Part shown: one piece after another, positions 8,229 through 16,507 of the stretch
Layout of the letters: each line of letters starts with the position of its first letter
Numbering within the stretch: the stretch's first letter is position 1
Assembly: GCA_944390795.1 (NCBI GenBank)
Contig: CALXRI010000012.1
Span: 1 to 64,000 of the forward strand
Length of the DNA stretch: 64,000 nt
Reading direction: 5' to 3'
Source of the DNA: an uncultured Victivallales bacterium
GTDB lineage: Bacteria > Verrucomicrobiota > Lentisphaeria > Victivallales > UBA1829
Program-made: the position numbers and the translations under genes
Notes under the pieces: generated by a model
Told to the model about the DNA's origin: nothing
The model's database searches: none
The model's input: only the letters and a program-made list of their open reading frames with translations

Positions 8229-8264
8229 CTGCGGAAACACAGCGGGGATTCCGCAGCCGTGTTT
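8229..8264 (+). terminator. Hairpin between convergent AraC genes, possible terminator
   Basis: CTGCGGAA (8229-8236) and TTCCGCAG (8249-8256) form an 8-base-pair stem, followed on the plus strand by GTTTTC. The U-tract is short, so termination efficiency is doubtful. Confidence 0.35.
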
Positions 8265-9116
8265 TCAGGGAGGACACGACGGAACGCAGGATTCCTCCTT
8301 CAGGTATTGAGCGGGCGGTTTCCCGAAATACTTCCGGAAGGCATGGGAAAAATGGCTGGCATCATGAAATCCGAGTTCCCCGGCAATGCTTTTCAGCGAG
8401 GAAGTTCTCTTTTCCATCATCTCAAGGGCAAGATTCAAGCGGAACTGCAGTTCATATTCGCCGAACGGCATTCCGGTTGTTTTCCTGAACAGCAGGCGGA
8501 AGCGCGACGTGCTCATTCCGCACGCCCTGGCGCCGTCCTCCGCGCTGAATTTCCGCCCGCGGCACTCATACAGCCGCTGAAAAGCGGGGACAAGCTCAAA
8601 ATGCATCTCCTGCTCCTGCGGAGGAATGGCATGGGAAGGGATAGCACTCACAATCCGGACAAAAAAACCGACAAGCGCATGCCACTGTTCCAGAACCGAG
8701 GAGGATTTCTGAAGCTGCCGGACACACTGCGCGGTCAGGTCCGCGCCCAGATATCCGCGCAGGAAAGCATGTCTGACATCCGAAGGCAGACGGAGAATGG
8801 ATTTCAGTTTCCCGCTCTCTCCGAGCATGGCGCCGTAAAGATTCTCCTGGCGGATCGCCGTCATCAGCAGAACGCACCCATGTCTTGAATGCTGTTTTCC
8901 GTGCAGTTCCCACGGAGCCGTAAGCAGAAAGCCGTCCGGGACATGAATGTCGCTTCTGCCGATTTCCAGTCCGCAGTCGCCGGAGATCAGCAGGAGCAGA
9001 TGGATGGAACGATGGAAGTCAAGATAATTGGAGAATCCGCGGGGCGGAAAATCATGCCGCTGCAGAACAAAAGGCTTTTCATCGGTCAGATGCCAGTCGA
9101 AAAAATCGGGTTTCAT
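8265..9116 (-). CDS. AraC-family transcriptional regulator
   Basis: A 283-residue AraC/XylS regulator. The C-terminal domain contains SAEDGARACGMSTSRFRLLF and LKSIAGELGFHDASHFSHAF, ending GKPPAQYLKEE; the N-terminal half includes PDGFLLTAPWELHGKQ, a typical cupin strand pair. No target operon is adjacent: the gene lies between another AraC gene (convergent) and an exported phosphatase gene (divergent, about 190 bases away). It may act on the phosphatase or on distant genes. No good ribosome-binding site precedes the ATG at 9116, which sits in an AT-rich leader. Confidence 0.88.
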   Translation of the reverse strand: MKPDFFDWHLTDEKPFVLQRHDFPPRGFSNYLDFHRSIHLLLLISGDCGLEIGRSDIHVPDGFLLTAPWELHGKQHSRHGCVLLMTAIRQENLYGAMLGESGKLKSILRLPSDVRHAFLRGYLGADLTAQCVRQLQKSSSVLEQWHALVGFFVRIVSAIPSHAIPPQEQEMHFELVPAFQRLYECRGRKFSAEDGARACGMSTSRFRLLFRKTTGMPFGEYELQFRLNLALEMMEKRTSSLKSIAGELGFHDASHFSHAFRKYFGKPPAQYLKEESCVPSCPP

Positions 9117-9175
9117 AAAAATTGTTCTTTTTCAGAAAATACAAAACATATGATATAGAATACAATAAAACGGCC

Positions 9176-9203
9176 TTGATTCAACCAGAAAAAACAATAT
9201 TTT
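9176..9203 (+). promoter_or_regulatory. Predicted promoter for the histidine phosphatase gene
   Basis: TTGATT at 9176-9181 and TATTTT at 9198-9203 with a 16-base spacer, in an AT-rich stretch about 100 bases before the start at 9309. Confidence 0.4.
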
Positions 9204-9308
9204 AGAAAAATGATGACAGTGTCGGCGCGCAACGGCCCGCACTCGGGACATTCGCCGCACCGGTGAAAGCCGCATATGCACAGAATCTTAACTCAGGGAG
9301 AAAAGGAA

Positions 9309-10157
9309 ATGATGAAACTGCCCGTCCGCAGCATCCTGATCGGGATGCTTGTCCTGTTCGCCGCATCGGAATGCAGCCTTCTTTTCGGGGAGGATGCCGC
9401 GCTCACTCTCTACATCACCCGCCATGCGCAGCGCGGTCCCAGAAGCCAGTGGCCGGAAGCCGACCGGGAAAAGAACGTGATCGGAGACCTCATCGACGGC
9501 AAAGCGGTCCGTCCGAAGGAGAATTCCATCACACCGCTGGGAGAGGAGCAGTGCCGCCTTCTCGGAGAATACCTGAAAAAGCTCGGCTTCCGGGGAAAAG
9601 TGTTTTCCTCTCCGACTCTCCGGACCATGCAGACGGCGGTCTGCACAGTCCGCGCCATTGATCCCGCCATCAAGGTCATTCCGGAACCGCGCCTCCAGGA
9701 AGGCGGAAACCGCAAGGCGCCGGCCAGAGGCATCACCGTCGCGGAACTGATGAAACGTTTCCCCGGCAACGTCCAGGAGGTCGAACTGCCGGAATTCTGG
9801 CAGTATGCCAACGAAACAACGGCGGAACAGCGGAACGAGCGCATGAAAAAGTTTCTGGACGATCTGCTGAAAAAAGAAACTTCGGGGCAGGTCCTGCTTG
9901 TCGGGCATTCCTCTACACTGCCCTCCCTGATCATCGCGGTAAATCAGAGAATGACGGACAAACGCCTCGTCATTTCCCATTATCCGGAATATGTCGTGAA
10001 CTGCTGTCTTTACGTCTACCGCTTCGATAAAGACGGGAAAGTCATCGACGCCACGCTGGAAAACTGGAACTACCTCCCGGAAGAGATGCAGACCAGCAAT
10101 CTTTCTCCGCGGAAAAAAATCGCACCGTGGAAGAAAAACCGCTATGCGGGAAAATGA
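9309..10157 (+). CDS. Exported histidine phosphatase family protein
   Basis: A 282-residue histidine phosphatase (phosphoglycerate-mutase-like fold). The catalytic signature YITRHAQRG places the phospho-accepting histidine at residue 39, and a second histidine occurs late in VLLVGHSSTLPS, as in the branch-1 family. The first 25 or so residues (basic start, then ILIGMLVLFAASEC) look like a signal peptide, so the enzyme probably acts in the periplasm. The substrate is unknown; exported members act on phytate, sugar phosphates or nucleotides. Of two adjacent ATGs, 9309 is best placed behind AGGGAG. It is monocistronic as far as can be seen, followed by 228 bases and a transporter gene on the same strand. 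Confidence 0.85.
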   Translation: MMKLPVRSILIGMLVLFAASECSLLFGEDAALTLYITRHAQRGPRSQWPEADREKNVIGDLIDGKAVRPKENSITPLGEEQCRLLGEYLKKLGFRGKVFSSPTLRTMQTAVCTVRAIDPAIKVIPEPRLQEGGNRKAPARGITVAELMKRFPGNVQEVELPEFWQYANETTAEQRNERMKKFLDDLLKKETSGQVLLVGHSSTLPSLIIAVNQRMTDKRLVISHYPEYVVNCCLYVYRFDKDGKVIDATLENWNYLPEEMQTSNLSPRKKIAPWKKNRYAGK

Positions 10158-10321
10158 CAGCTGAAAATCCGGCGGTCCGGCACGGGCGCTGTCCGGAGGA
10201 AACACCCCGTGCGCTTGTGCCGGAAATTCTCCCGGGACCGCCCCGGCTGCGGAACGGCGGGAGAGAAACGCTGCGCCGCGCGCCAGCCGGACAAAAGACG
10301 GACAATATCACGCATCGGAGA

Positions 10322-10349
10322 TTGATTTTTCCGTCCGACAGAATATATT
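10322..10349 (+). promoter_or_regulatory. Predicted promoter for the BASS transporter gene
   Basis: TTGATT at 10322-10327 and TATATT at 10344-10349, spacer 16 bases, about 30 bases before the ATG at 10386. Confidence 0.5.
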
Positions 10350-10385
10350 TACGCTTTTCGGAAGTTTCAAGGAAAGTGTTGCATC

Positions 10386-11375
10386 ATGCTGAAAGCTTTG
10401 ATCCGTCCCGTAATGATCGGCGCGGCGTTTCTCGCCGGCTATTTCTGCCCCTGGGCGCATTCCTTCAACTGGATGATCCGCATTCTGCTGCTCGTCATGC
10501 TTTATCTGGTCTGCCTGCAGGTCAAATTCAAGCAGCTCAGACCGCATCTCAGCCACTGGAAGATTCTCGCCTTCAACATCGCCGTTCCGCTGATCCTGTG
10601 GGGCGTTCTGCGTCTTGCCGGACAGGAGGATCTGGCAAGCATCGCATTTTTCACCGCGATCACGCCGACGGCGAATGCGGCGCCCGTCATCATCCGCTTT
10701 CTGGGAGGAAGTGTCAGCTATGTCGTGGCGGCGTTCATCATCACCAATCTCGGAGTGAGCATTTCGCTTCTGGGACTTCTTCCCCTGGTCACGGGAAATT
10801 TCTCCATGGTGTTCTTCCGGGAGGTTGCAATCAACCTTGCCGTCATCATCGGCGTCCCGATCGCGGGCGCGACCGTCACGAGAATGTTTTTCAAACGTGC
10901 GCAGGAGTGGCCGTCCCGCCTTGCGAACTTCTCGTTTTTCCTCTGGGTCGTGACACTCTTCATCATCGCGGCATCGGCCTCCTTCTTTCTTCACCACAAT
11001 CCGGAACTTTCCCCGCTGGTGCTGCTTGAGACCGCTCTCCTGAGCGCACTGATCTGCGCGCTCAACTTTGCGGGAGGCCGTTTCATGGGGGAAAAACGCT
11101 ACCGCAGGGAATCCAGCCAGTCCCTCGGGCAGAAGAACACCACGTTCACCATGTTCCTCGCGCTGCATTTCGCCAATCCGCTCGTCGCGATGGGCCCGAC
11201 ATTCTACGTGCTCTGGCACAACCTCTGGAACGCCCTGCAGATGCTGATGCATGACCGCCGGCGGACGCGGAAGGCACAGATGCGGCAGGCGGGACATCCG
11301 CGGCAGGCGGAGAAATCCAGGCATGACAGACGTTCCGCATCCTCTGAGACGCTTCCACCCCGGGGGGGGAACTGA
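10386..11375 (+). CDS. Bile acid:sodium symporter (BASS)-family transporter
   Basis: A 329-residue integral membrane protein with about eight to ten hydrophobic segments up to residue 285. Family-typical segments are AFFTAITPTANAAPVI in the middle and GQKNTTFTMFLALHFANPL near the end, which match the crossover regions of the BASS/arsenite-permease-like fold. Substrates of bacterial members include organic acids and bile acids and cannot be told from sequence. The last 45 residues are hydrophilic and rich in Arg, His and Gln, an unusual cytoplasmic tail. The ATG at 10386 follows AAGGAA at about 10 bases. The gene converges on the DNA polymerase gene. Confidence 0.82.
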   Translation: MLKALIRPVMIGAAFLAGYFCPWAHSFNWMIRILLLVMLYLVCLQVKFKQLRPHLSHWKILAFNIAVPLILWGVLRLAGQEDLASIAFFTAITPTANAAPVIIRFLGGSVSYVVAAFIITNLGVSISLLGLLPLVTGNFSMVFFREVAINLAVIIGVPIAGATVTRMFFKRAQEWPSRLANFSFFLWVVTLFIIAASASFFLHHNPELSPLVLLETALLSALICALNFAGGRFMGEKRYRRESSQSLGQKNTTFTMFLALHFANPLVAMGPTFYVLWHNLWNALQMLMHDRRRTRKAQMRQAGHPRQAEKSRHDRRSASSETLPPRGGN

Positions 11376-11420
11376 CGACGGGACAAATCCGGAACAGGCA
11401 AGGGCGCGGCGCGCAGGCGC

Positions 11421-13631
11421 TCAGTCAAAAAGACCGGGTTCCGGGCCGGCGGAACCGGCATCCAGGAACGGGGCGAATTTTTTCCGGAGCTCTTCCAGTT
11501 TGTCCAGATAATACGCGACATTCTCGTCGCGGACGCCCTCTTTCGCATCGGAAAGCAGCCTGGCATTGTCCACGACGGAGACTTTCCTTTTCTCCCCTGT
11601 GATGTAGAACGTCACCTGATCCCCCTGCCGGTAGTCGCGCCCGGAGGCAATCGCCAGTTCATAGGCGGCGCTGCGCCGGGAGTTCCCGGCGGCCATTTTG
11701 CGCCTGTAGGTCTCCGGAGAATCCGCAAGGTTCTCCGACTTGGCGAGATCGCGCAGCGGCAGCTCGTGATTCCGGATCGCGCGGAGGAATTCTTCATGCG
11801 TCCGGCGGATCGTCTCCATGTCGTGGGTCAGGAGACAGCGGATGACCGTTTCCATGTAGCGGCGCTGGAAGGGTTCCAGTCCGCGCGACTTCAGCGCGGC
11901 CCCCGTGATCGACACCGTCCCGTCCGCATGGAGAAGCGCATAGTTCTTGCTCTTGTAGCAGAACATCGCCGGATAGGATTCGTCGAAATCGACTTCAATC
12001 CCCTGCGGCAGAACCTCTTTCAGGCGGTTCGGGACAAATGCCGGATCCTGCCCGGACGCAGGCTGGAAATAGATGCCGTCGGTATCCATTTCAATGATTT
12101 TCGCGCCGGCGCCTTCCAGCGTGTCCAGCATCAGGGTCAGAATTTCGCGTCCGCGCGCCGTGACGCGTTCGGCCATGTCGAAATCGTTCAGGAAGCCCTG
12201 CTCGAAGCCCAGATAGCCGTAGAAGGAATTAATCAGAATCTTGAACGTGGACTGGAGGGCGCTGTAATAATCTTTCTCCTCCTGGGTTCCCGCATTTTTC
12301 GCCGCGTCCTTGGCATTCAGGCGGAAGGTGCGCAGACGGGCAAGCAGACGGGGGAAAACGCCGAGGGAATCGCGCGCCGGCGTCCAGTTTTCGGAAAGAA
12401 TGATCGAGGGATACAGCGAACGCACGTCGCAGTGGCCGATATGCTCAAACACGCCGGAATCCAGCGCGCGCGTCAAGGCTCCGCTGAACGGCCTTCCCCG
12501 TTCGGGTGCGGGAAGCGCATGGCCCGCCTTGAGATATTCCGCGGCGAAGAGCGCGTCGATCCTTGTGGCATTGCCGCGCACGATGCAGTTCTGGTAGCTG
12601 ATCGGAAGGAGCTGCGTCTGATAGAAATAGCTCGGGGAGAGAATTGCCGAAAGAGCCCGGGTTTCCCGCACGTCGTCGAGCGCGTATTTCAGCAGGGTCT
12701 CCCGGTCGTTTTCCCACGCCTTCGAAATATCCGCGCCGTCCACATACGTGCGGTCCGGCGCCGCCACGCCGAAATGCTTCGCGGCATATTTGAGATTGTA
12801 GCTTTCCAGCGTGCGGTGAATCGCATCGTAGAAGAGCAGCAGATGGAAGGTGTCCGCCACGTGCCGCCCGTAGATGTCGAACCGCGTATAGTTGACGGTC
12901 CGTTCCGCGATGCTGAAGCGAGAGGAGCGTTTCGCGGGAACGGAACCGTCCCGCCCGAGGGAAAGCTTCACCTTGTGCCGCTTTGCACGCTCCTCGATAT
13001 AAGGCAGATCAAAGCGGAAGATGTTGTGTCCCTCCAGGATGTCCGGATCACGCTCCCGCACGGCGGCGACAAACGCCTCGAGCAGCTCCTTTTCCGTCGG
13101 ATATTCATCCAGGCTGATGACTTTCTCCCAGCCTGTGCTGTCGGACATGGAAATGATGATGATCCGGTCCTCCTCCCGCTCCGGATTCGGGAAATCGAAC
13201 TCCGGCGAACAGAGCGTTTCGATGTCGAACTGCATTCTGCGGATCTGCGGAAAGGTCATTCCCTCGAACAAGCGCATATCGTTTGCCGTCAGGGCCTGCT
13301 GGATCATGTCGGAAAAAATCCGGTAGGGCGCGCCCGGCGCGCTGGGAGAGAACCCCGTGCGCTGCTTCAGGACTTTGAGCGCCTTTTCGTAAAGTGCCGG
13401 ATCACCGAACGCCGCAAGATAGCGGAATGGATCCTTTCCCTCCAGTTCCGTTACGGTCACATCGCCGTCCAGATCGGAAAGCAGATCGGGAAGGCTCATC
13501 AGAAGAAAGGGGCGGAAGGCATCCGTGCGTTTGAGAACCCTGTCGCCTTCGCGGAGGAAGAGCGTCAGCGCACCGGAGCGTTCCACTTCCAGCGCGCAGA
13601 GATTTCCGATTCTGTTTTCCGAGTGAAACAT
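11421..13631 (-). CDS. DNA polymerase, family B (with 3'-5' exonuclease)
   Basis: A 736-residue family-B DNA polymerase. All exonuclease motifs are present: FDIE at 135-138, GHNIFRFDLPYI from 201, and YALDD at 316-320. Polymerase motif A is DVRSLYPS at 402-409, motif B is KILINSFYGYLG from 464, and motif C is MDTDG at 515-519, so the protein looks catalytically complete. It is close to E. coli Pol II in size (783 residues) but I would not assign polB without a tree. The ATG at 13631 lies 22 bases after the topA stop, so the two genes are probably cotranscribed, which is an unusual pairing. A role in translesion or repair synthesis is likely by analogy. Confidence 0.88.
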   Translation of the reverse strand: MFHSENRIGNLCALEVERSGALTLFLREGDRVLKRTDAFRPFLLMSLPDLLSDLDGDVTVTELEGKDPFRYLAAFGDPALYEKALKVLKQRTGFSPSAPGAPYRIFSDMIQQALTANDMRLFEGMTFPQIRRMQFDIETLCSPEFDFPNPEREEDRIIIISMSDSTGWEKVISLDEYPTEKELLEAFVAAVRERDPDILEGHNIFRFDLPYIEERAKRHKVKLSLGRDGSVPAKRSSRFSIAERTVNYTRFDIYGRHVADTFHLLLFYDAIHRTLESYNLKYAAKHFGVAAPDRTYVDGADISKAWENDRETLLKYALDDVRETRALSAILSPSYFYQTQLLPISYQNCIVRGNATRIDALFAAEYLKAGHALPAPERGRPFSGALTRALDSGVFEHIGHCDVRSLYPSIILSENWTPARDSLGVFPRLLARLRTFRLNAKDAAKNAGTQEEKDYYSALQSTFKILINSFYGYLGFEQGFLNDFDMAERVTARGREILTLMLDTLEGAGAKIIEMDTDGIYFQPASGQDPAFVPNRLKEVLPQGIEVDFDESYPAMFCYKSKNYALLHADGTVSITGAALKSRGLEPFQRRYMETVIRCLLTHDMETIRRTHEEFLRAIRNHELPLRDLAKSENLADSPETYRRKMAAGNSRRSAAYELAIASGRDYRQGDQVTFYITGEKRKVSVVDNARLLSDAKEGVRDENVAYYLDKLEELRKKFAPFLDAGSAGPEPGLFD

Positions 13632-13653
13632 CCGCGCCGTCCCTTTCCGTTGT

Positions 13654-16212
13654 TCAGAGCTGATATTTTGCGGCGAGTTTCCGCAAGGCGGCGGACTGCC
13701 GGTCGCTGAGAGCCTTTCCCTCGGCGCGCTGTTTTCTGAGCGACTCGTAAAAGACCTTGTCGTCATACACGCGTCTGCCGACTTTCCTGGGTTCGTTCCA
13801 GTTTGTCACACGGGAAAATTTTTCCAGCAGCGCATCGGCTTCGGCATTGCCGGCGCCCGCGGCTCCTTCCGGGGAGGCGTTCTCCGGCGGGGCGATCTGC
13901 AGGATCGAGGCGATCCTTTCGAAATTCGGAATCTGCTCCCGGTATTTCGCGGCCATTTTTCCAAGCGCGGCAAGCTGTTTTTCCGAAAGCGGACGCCCGG
14001 ACTGACTCTGCTTTCTGAGCGAGTCGTAGAACTTTCCGTCGTCATAAACTCTTCTCGCAGACTTTTCCGGCGCATTCCAGCGGACGCCGTCGAGCGCGGT
14101 GAAGACTTCGGTCATCTCGCTGTCCCTCGGCGCGGCGGCCGCCGCCTCCGCCCGCTTCGCCTGCCACGCCTCGCGTTTTGCCTGGCGTTCGCGGATCTGC
14201 TCGGCGGCGGCGGCGAGATCGGCGGCGAATCCGTGATCCACGGCAAACTGCTCCAGACCCGGCAGCTGGCTTTCATACTTGACCGCCATCTTGAGCATCG
14301 CCTCCCACTGGCGGGCGGAGACCGCCTTCCCCGCATCGAAACTCTTCTTGAGCGAAGTGAAAAAGCGTCTGTCGTCATAGGTCCTTGACGCGCCTTTCTC
14401 GGGCGCCTCCCATTCCGAAATTCCCTCCAGCAGCGTCATCAGCGCCGAAGCCTCGGCGCTCTCCGGCGCGCCTGCGCTTTTTGCCGCGTTCAGCCATTTT
14501 TCAAACTTGTCATAGAAGGCGCGCATCATTTCGGTCCACTGCACATGGCCTTCCTCCACTTCGTCGAGCTGGTTCTCCATTTCCGCGGTAAATCCGACCT
14601 GGAAGAGCTCCGGCAGAGTCAGAACAAGATAATCGCTGATCTGGAATCCCAGCTCCGTGGGGATCAGTTTTCCCTTTTCCTTGAGCACATAAAGCCGTTC
14701 CTGAATGGTGTTGACGATCGTCGCATAGGTGGAGGGCCGTCCGATGCCGTTGAGTTCCAGCTCCTTGATGAGCGTGGCCTCGGAATAGCGCGGGGGCGGC
14801 TCGGTGAACTTCTGTTCGGCAAGCGCATCAATCAGGCGGCAGACGTCACCTTTCCCGAGCGTCTTGAGAATATCGGCGTAACGGGTCTCCTCGTCATCCT
14901 CTTCCGCGCCTTCCTCCCGGATGTCATACGCGCGCAGGAATCCGGGGAAGGTCGTGACGGTGGCGGTCGCGCGGAAATCGTAGGTCCTTGCATCCGCCCC
15001 CTTCGCCGCGATGTCAACCGTGGTGCGCTGCTGTTCGGCGGGCGCCATCTGGCTTGCCGTGAAACGGCGCCAGATCAGCGTATAGAGCTTGAACATGCGG
15101 TCATCCAGAAATTCCCGGACCGATTCCGGCGTCAGGCTGACATCCGTCGGACGGATCGCCTCATGCGCCCCCTGTGCGGAGGCTTTCGACTTGTAGACGT
15201 TGTACTTCGCGGGGACATACGCGGGCCCGTAATGGGCGCCGATGAAGGCACGCGCAGCGTTCTGCGCCTCAATCGCGATGGCAACCGAGTCCGTTCTCAT
15301 GTAGGTGATCAGACCGACGGGCCCGCCGCGCCCGACGTCCACGCCCTCGTAAAGCTGCTGGGCGATGCGCATCGTCGTGTTTGCGGAAAACCCGAGCGCG
15401 GAGCTCGCCGCCTGCTGGAGCGTGCTGGTGATGAACGGCGGCGCGGCGTATTTTTTCCGCGGCTGGATCTCGAGATTGTCCACGGTCCAGCGCGAAGCGC
15501 CGCGAACGGCGGCAAGAAGCGCGTCGGCATCCGCTTTCGCATTGATTTCGAACTTGCCGCCATCGATTTTAAAGAGTTTCGCCGCAAAATGGGAGCGGGA
15601 ATTCCCCTCCGGGGAGAACTTCGCCATGAAATTCCAGTATTCCTTCGGGACGAAGGAAAGGATCTGGCGTTCGCGTTCGCAGACGAGGCGCAGCGCAACG
15701 GACTGCACACGGCCCGCGCTCACGCCTTTTTTGATTTTCCCCCACAGAAGGGGACTCACCATGTAGCCGACGATCCGGTCGAGGACACGCCGCGCCTGCT
15801 GGGCGTCGACGCGGTCGATGTCGATGGTCCCGGGAGACTGGAAGGCCTTCGCGATGGCGGATTTCGTAATCTCATGAAAGGTGACTCTGTGGAACTTCGC
15901 CTTTTTGTTTGCCTTGGAAAGAATTTCCTTCAGGTGCCATGCGATCGCCTCCCCTTCCCGGTCCGGGTCGGGCGCAAGATAAATTTCGGATGCGCTTTTC
16001 GCCGCGCTTTTGAGTTCGCTCAGATTTTTTCCGCGTTCCCTGCTCTCCTCATACTGCGGCGCGAAACCGTGTTCGATGTCCACGCCGAGGGTCCGTTCGG
16101 GAAGATCCCGGACATGCCCCATGGAGGCTTTGATCGTATAATCCCTTCCCAGCATCTTGCCGATGGTTCTGGCTTTCGCTGGCGACTCCACTATTACAAG
16201 CTTATGATCCAT
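13654..16212 (-). CDS. topA: DNA topoisomerase I with C-terminal repeats
   Basis: An 852-residue type IA topoisomerase that relaxes negatively supercoiled DNA. The TOPRIM start KLVIVESPAKARTI and the acidic DPDREGEA (82-89) are present; the active-site tyrosine is Y304 in GLITYMRTDSV. Instead of the usual zinc-ribbon C-terminus there are three repeats of about 60 residues (about 591-655, 703-771 and 795-852), each with the pattern W-x2-P-x3, R-x-YDD, then F-x2-SL, G-x2-LS, Q and KMAxKY; there are no paired cysteines there. A linker rich in Ala, Arg and Glu separates repeats one and two. The gene has a good promoter at 16269-16297 and is followed closely by the polymerase gene. Confidence 0.95.
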   Translation of the reverse strand: MDHKLVIVESPAKARTIGKMLGRDYTIKASMGHVRDLPERTLGVDIEHGFAPQYEESRERGKNLSELKSAAKSASEIYLAPDPDREGEAIAWHLKEILSKANKKAKFHRVTFHEITKSAIAKAFQSPGTIDIDRVDAQQARRVLDRIVGYMVSPLLWGKIKKGVSAGRVQSVALRLVCERERQILSFVPKEYWNFMAKFSPEGNSRSHFAAKLFKIDGGKFEINAKADADALLAAVRGASRWTVDNLEIQPRKKYAAPPFITSTLQQAASSALGFSANTTMRIAQQLYEGVDVGRGGPVGLITYMRTDSVAIAIEAQNAARAFIGAHYGPAYVPAKYNVYKSKASAQGAHEAIRPTDVSLTPESVREFLDDRMFKLYTLIWRRFTASQMAPAEQQRTTVDIAAKGADARTYDFRATATVTTFPGFLRAYDIREEGAEEDDEETRYADILKTLGKGDVCRLIDALAEQKFTEPPPRYSEATLIKELELNGIGRPSTYATIVNTIQERLYVLKEKGKLIPTELGFQISDYLVLTLPELFQVGFTAEMENQLDEVEEGHVQWTEMMRAFYDKFEKWLNAAKSAGAPESAEASALMTLLEGISEWEAPEKGASRTYDDRRFFTSLKKSFDAGKAVSARQWEAMLKMAVKYESQLPGLEQFAVDHGFAADLAAAAEQIRERQAKREAWQAKRAEAAAAAPRDSEMTEVFTALDGVRWNAPEKSARRVYDDGKFYDSLRKQSQSGRPLSEKQLAALGKMAAKYREQIPNFERIASILQIAPPENASPEGAAGAGNAEADALLEKFSRVTNWNEPRKVGRRVYDDKVFYESLRKQRAEGKALSDRQSAALRKLAAKYQL

Positions 16213-16268
16213 GACTCTATATCAACTTTCCCTGATTCAAGAAATAAAATCCGTTTCCGCATTCTTTT

Positions 16269-16297
16269 ACAGTATCTTCATTTTGCTGATCTGTCAA
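16269..16297 (-). promoter_or_regulatory. Predicted topA promoter
   Basis: On the minus strand TTGACA (16292-16297) is followed after 17 bases by TACTGT (16269-16274), about 57 bases before the topA ATG. Confidence 0.6.
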
Positions 16298-16507
16298 GTC
16301 AGGCGCCGGCGAAAAAACAAACGGGAGCATCTCCAGGAGGATGAAAAAAATCCCGTGTGCCGCCCCGTCTTCAAAGGAATGCCCCGTTCCTCCCGTATCC
16401 GGAAAATCCGGAACACCGGGACGGGGATGAGCGGAAAAGAGTGCGGAAAGAACGGGCGGGGAAGAGACGGGAGGACTCCGCGCACACCGTCAGACAGCGC
16501 AATGATT

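Noticed and set aside
11766-13709. 647-codon open frame antisense to the DNA polymerase gene
   Set aside because: High GC at codon third positions produces long antisense frames. The product has no motif or fold signal, while the opposite strand encodes a complete polymerase.
14545-16344. 599-codon open frame antisense to topA
   Set aside because: No motif or signal; shadow of the topoisomerase gene.
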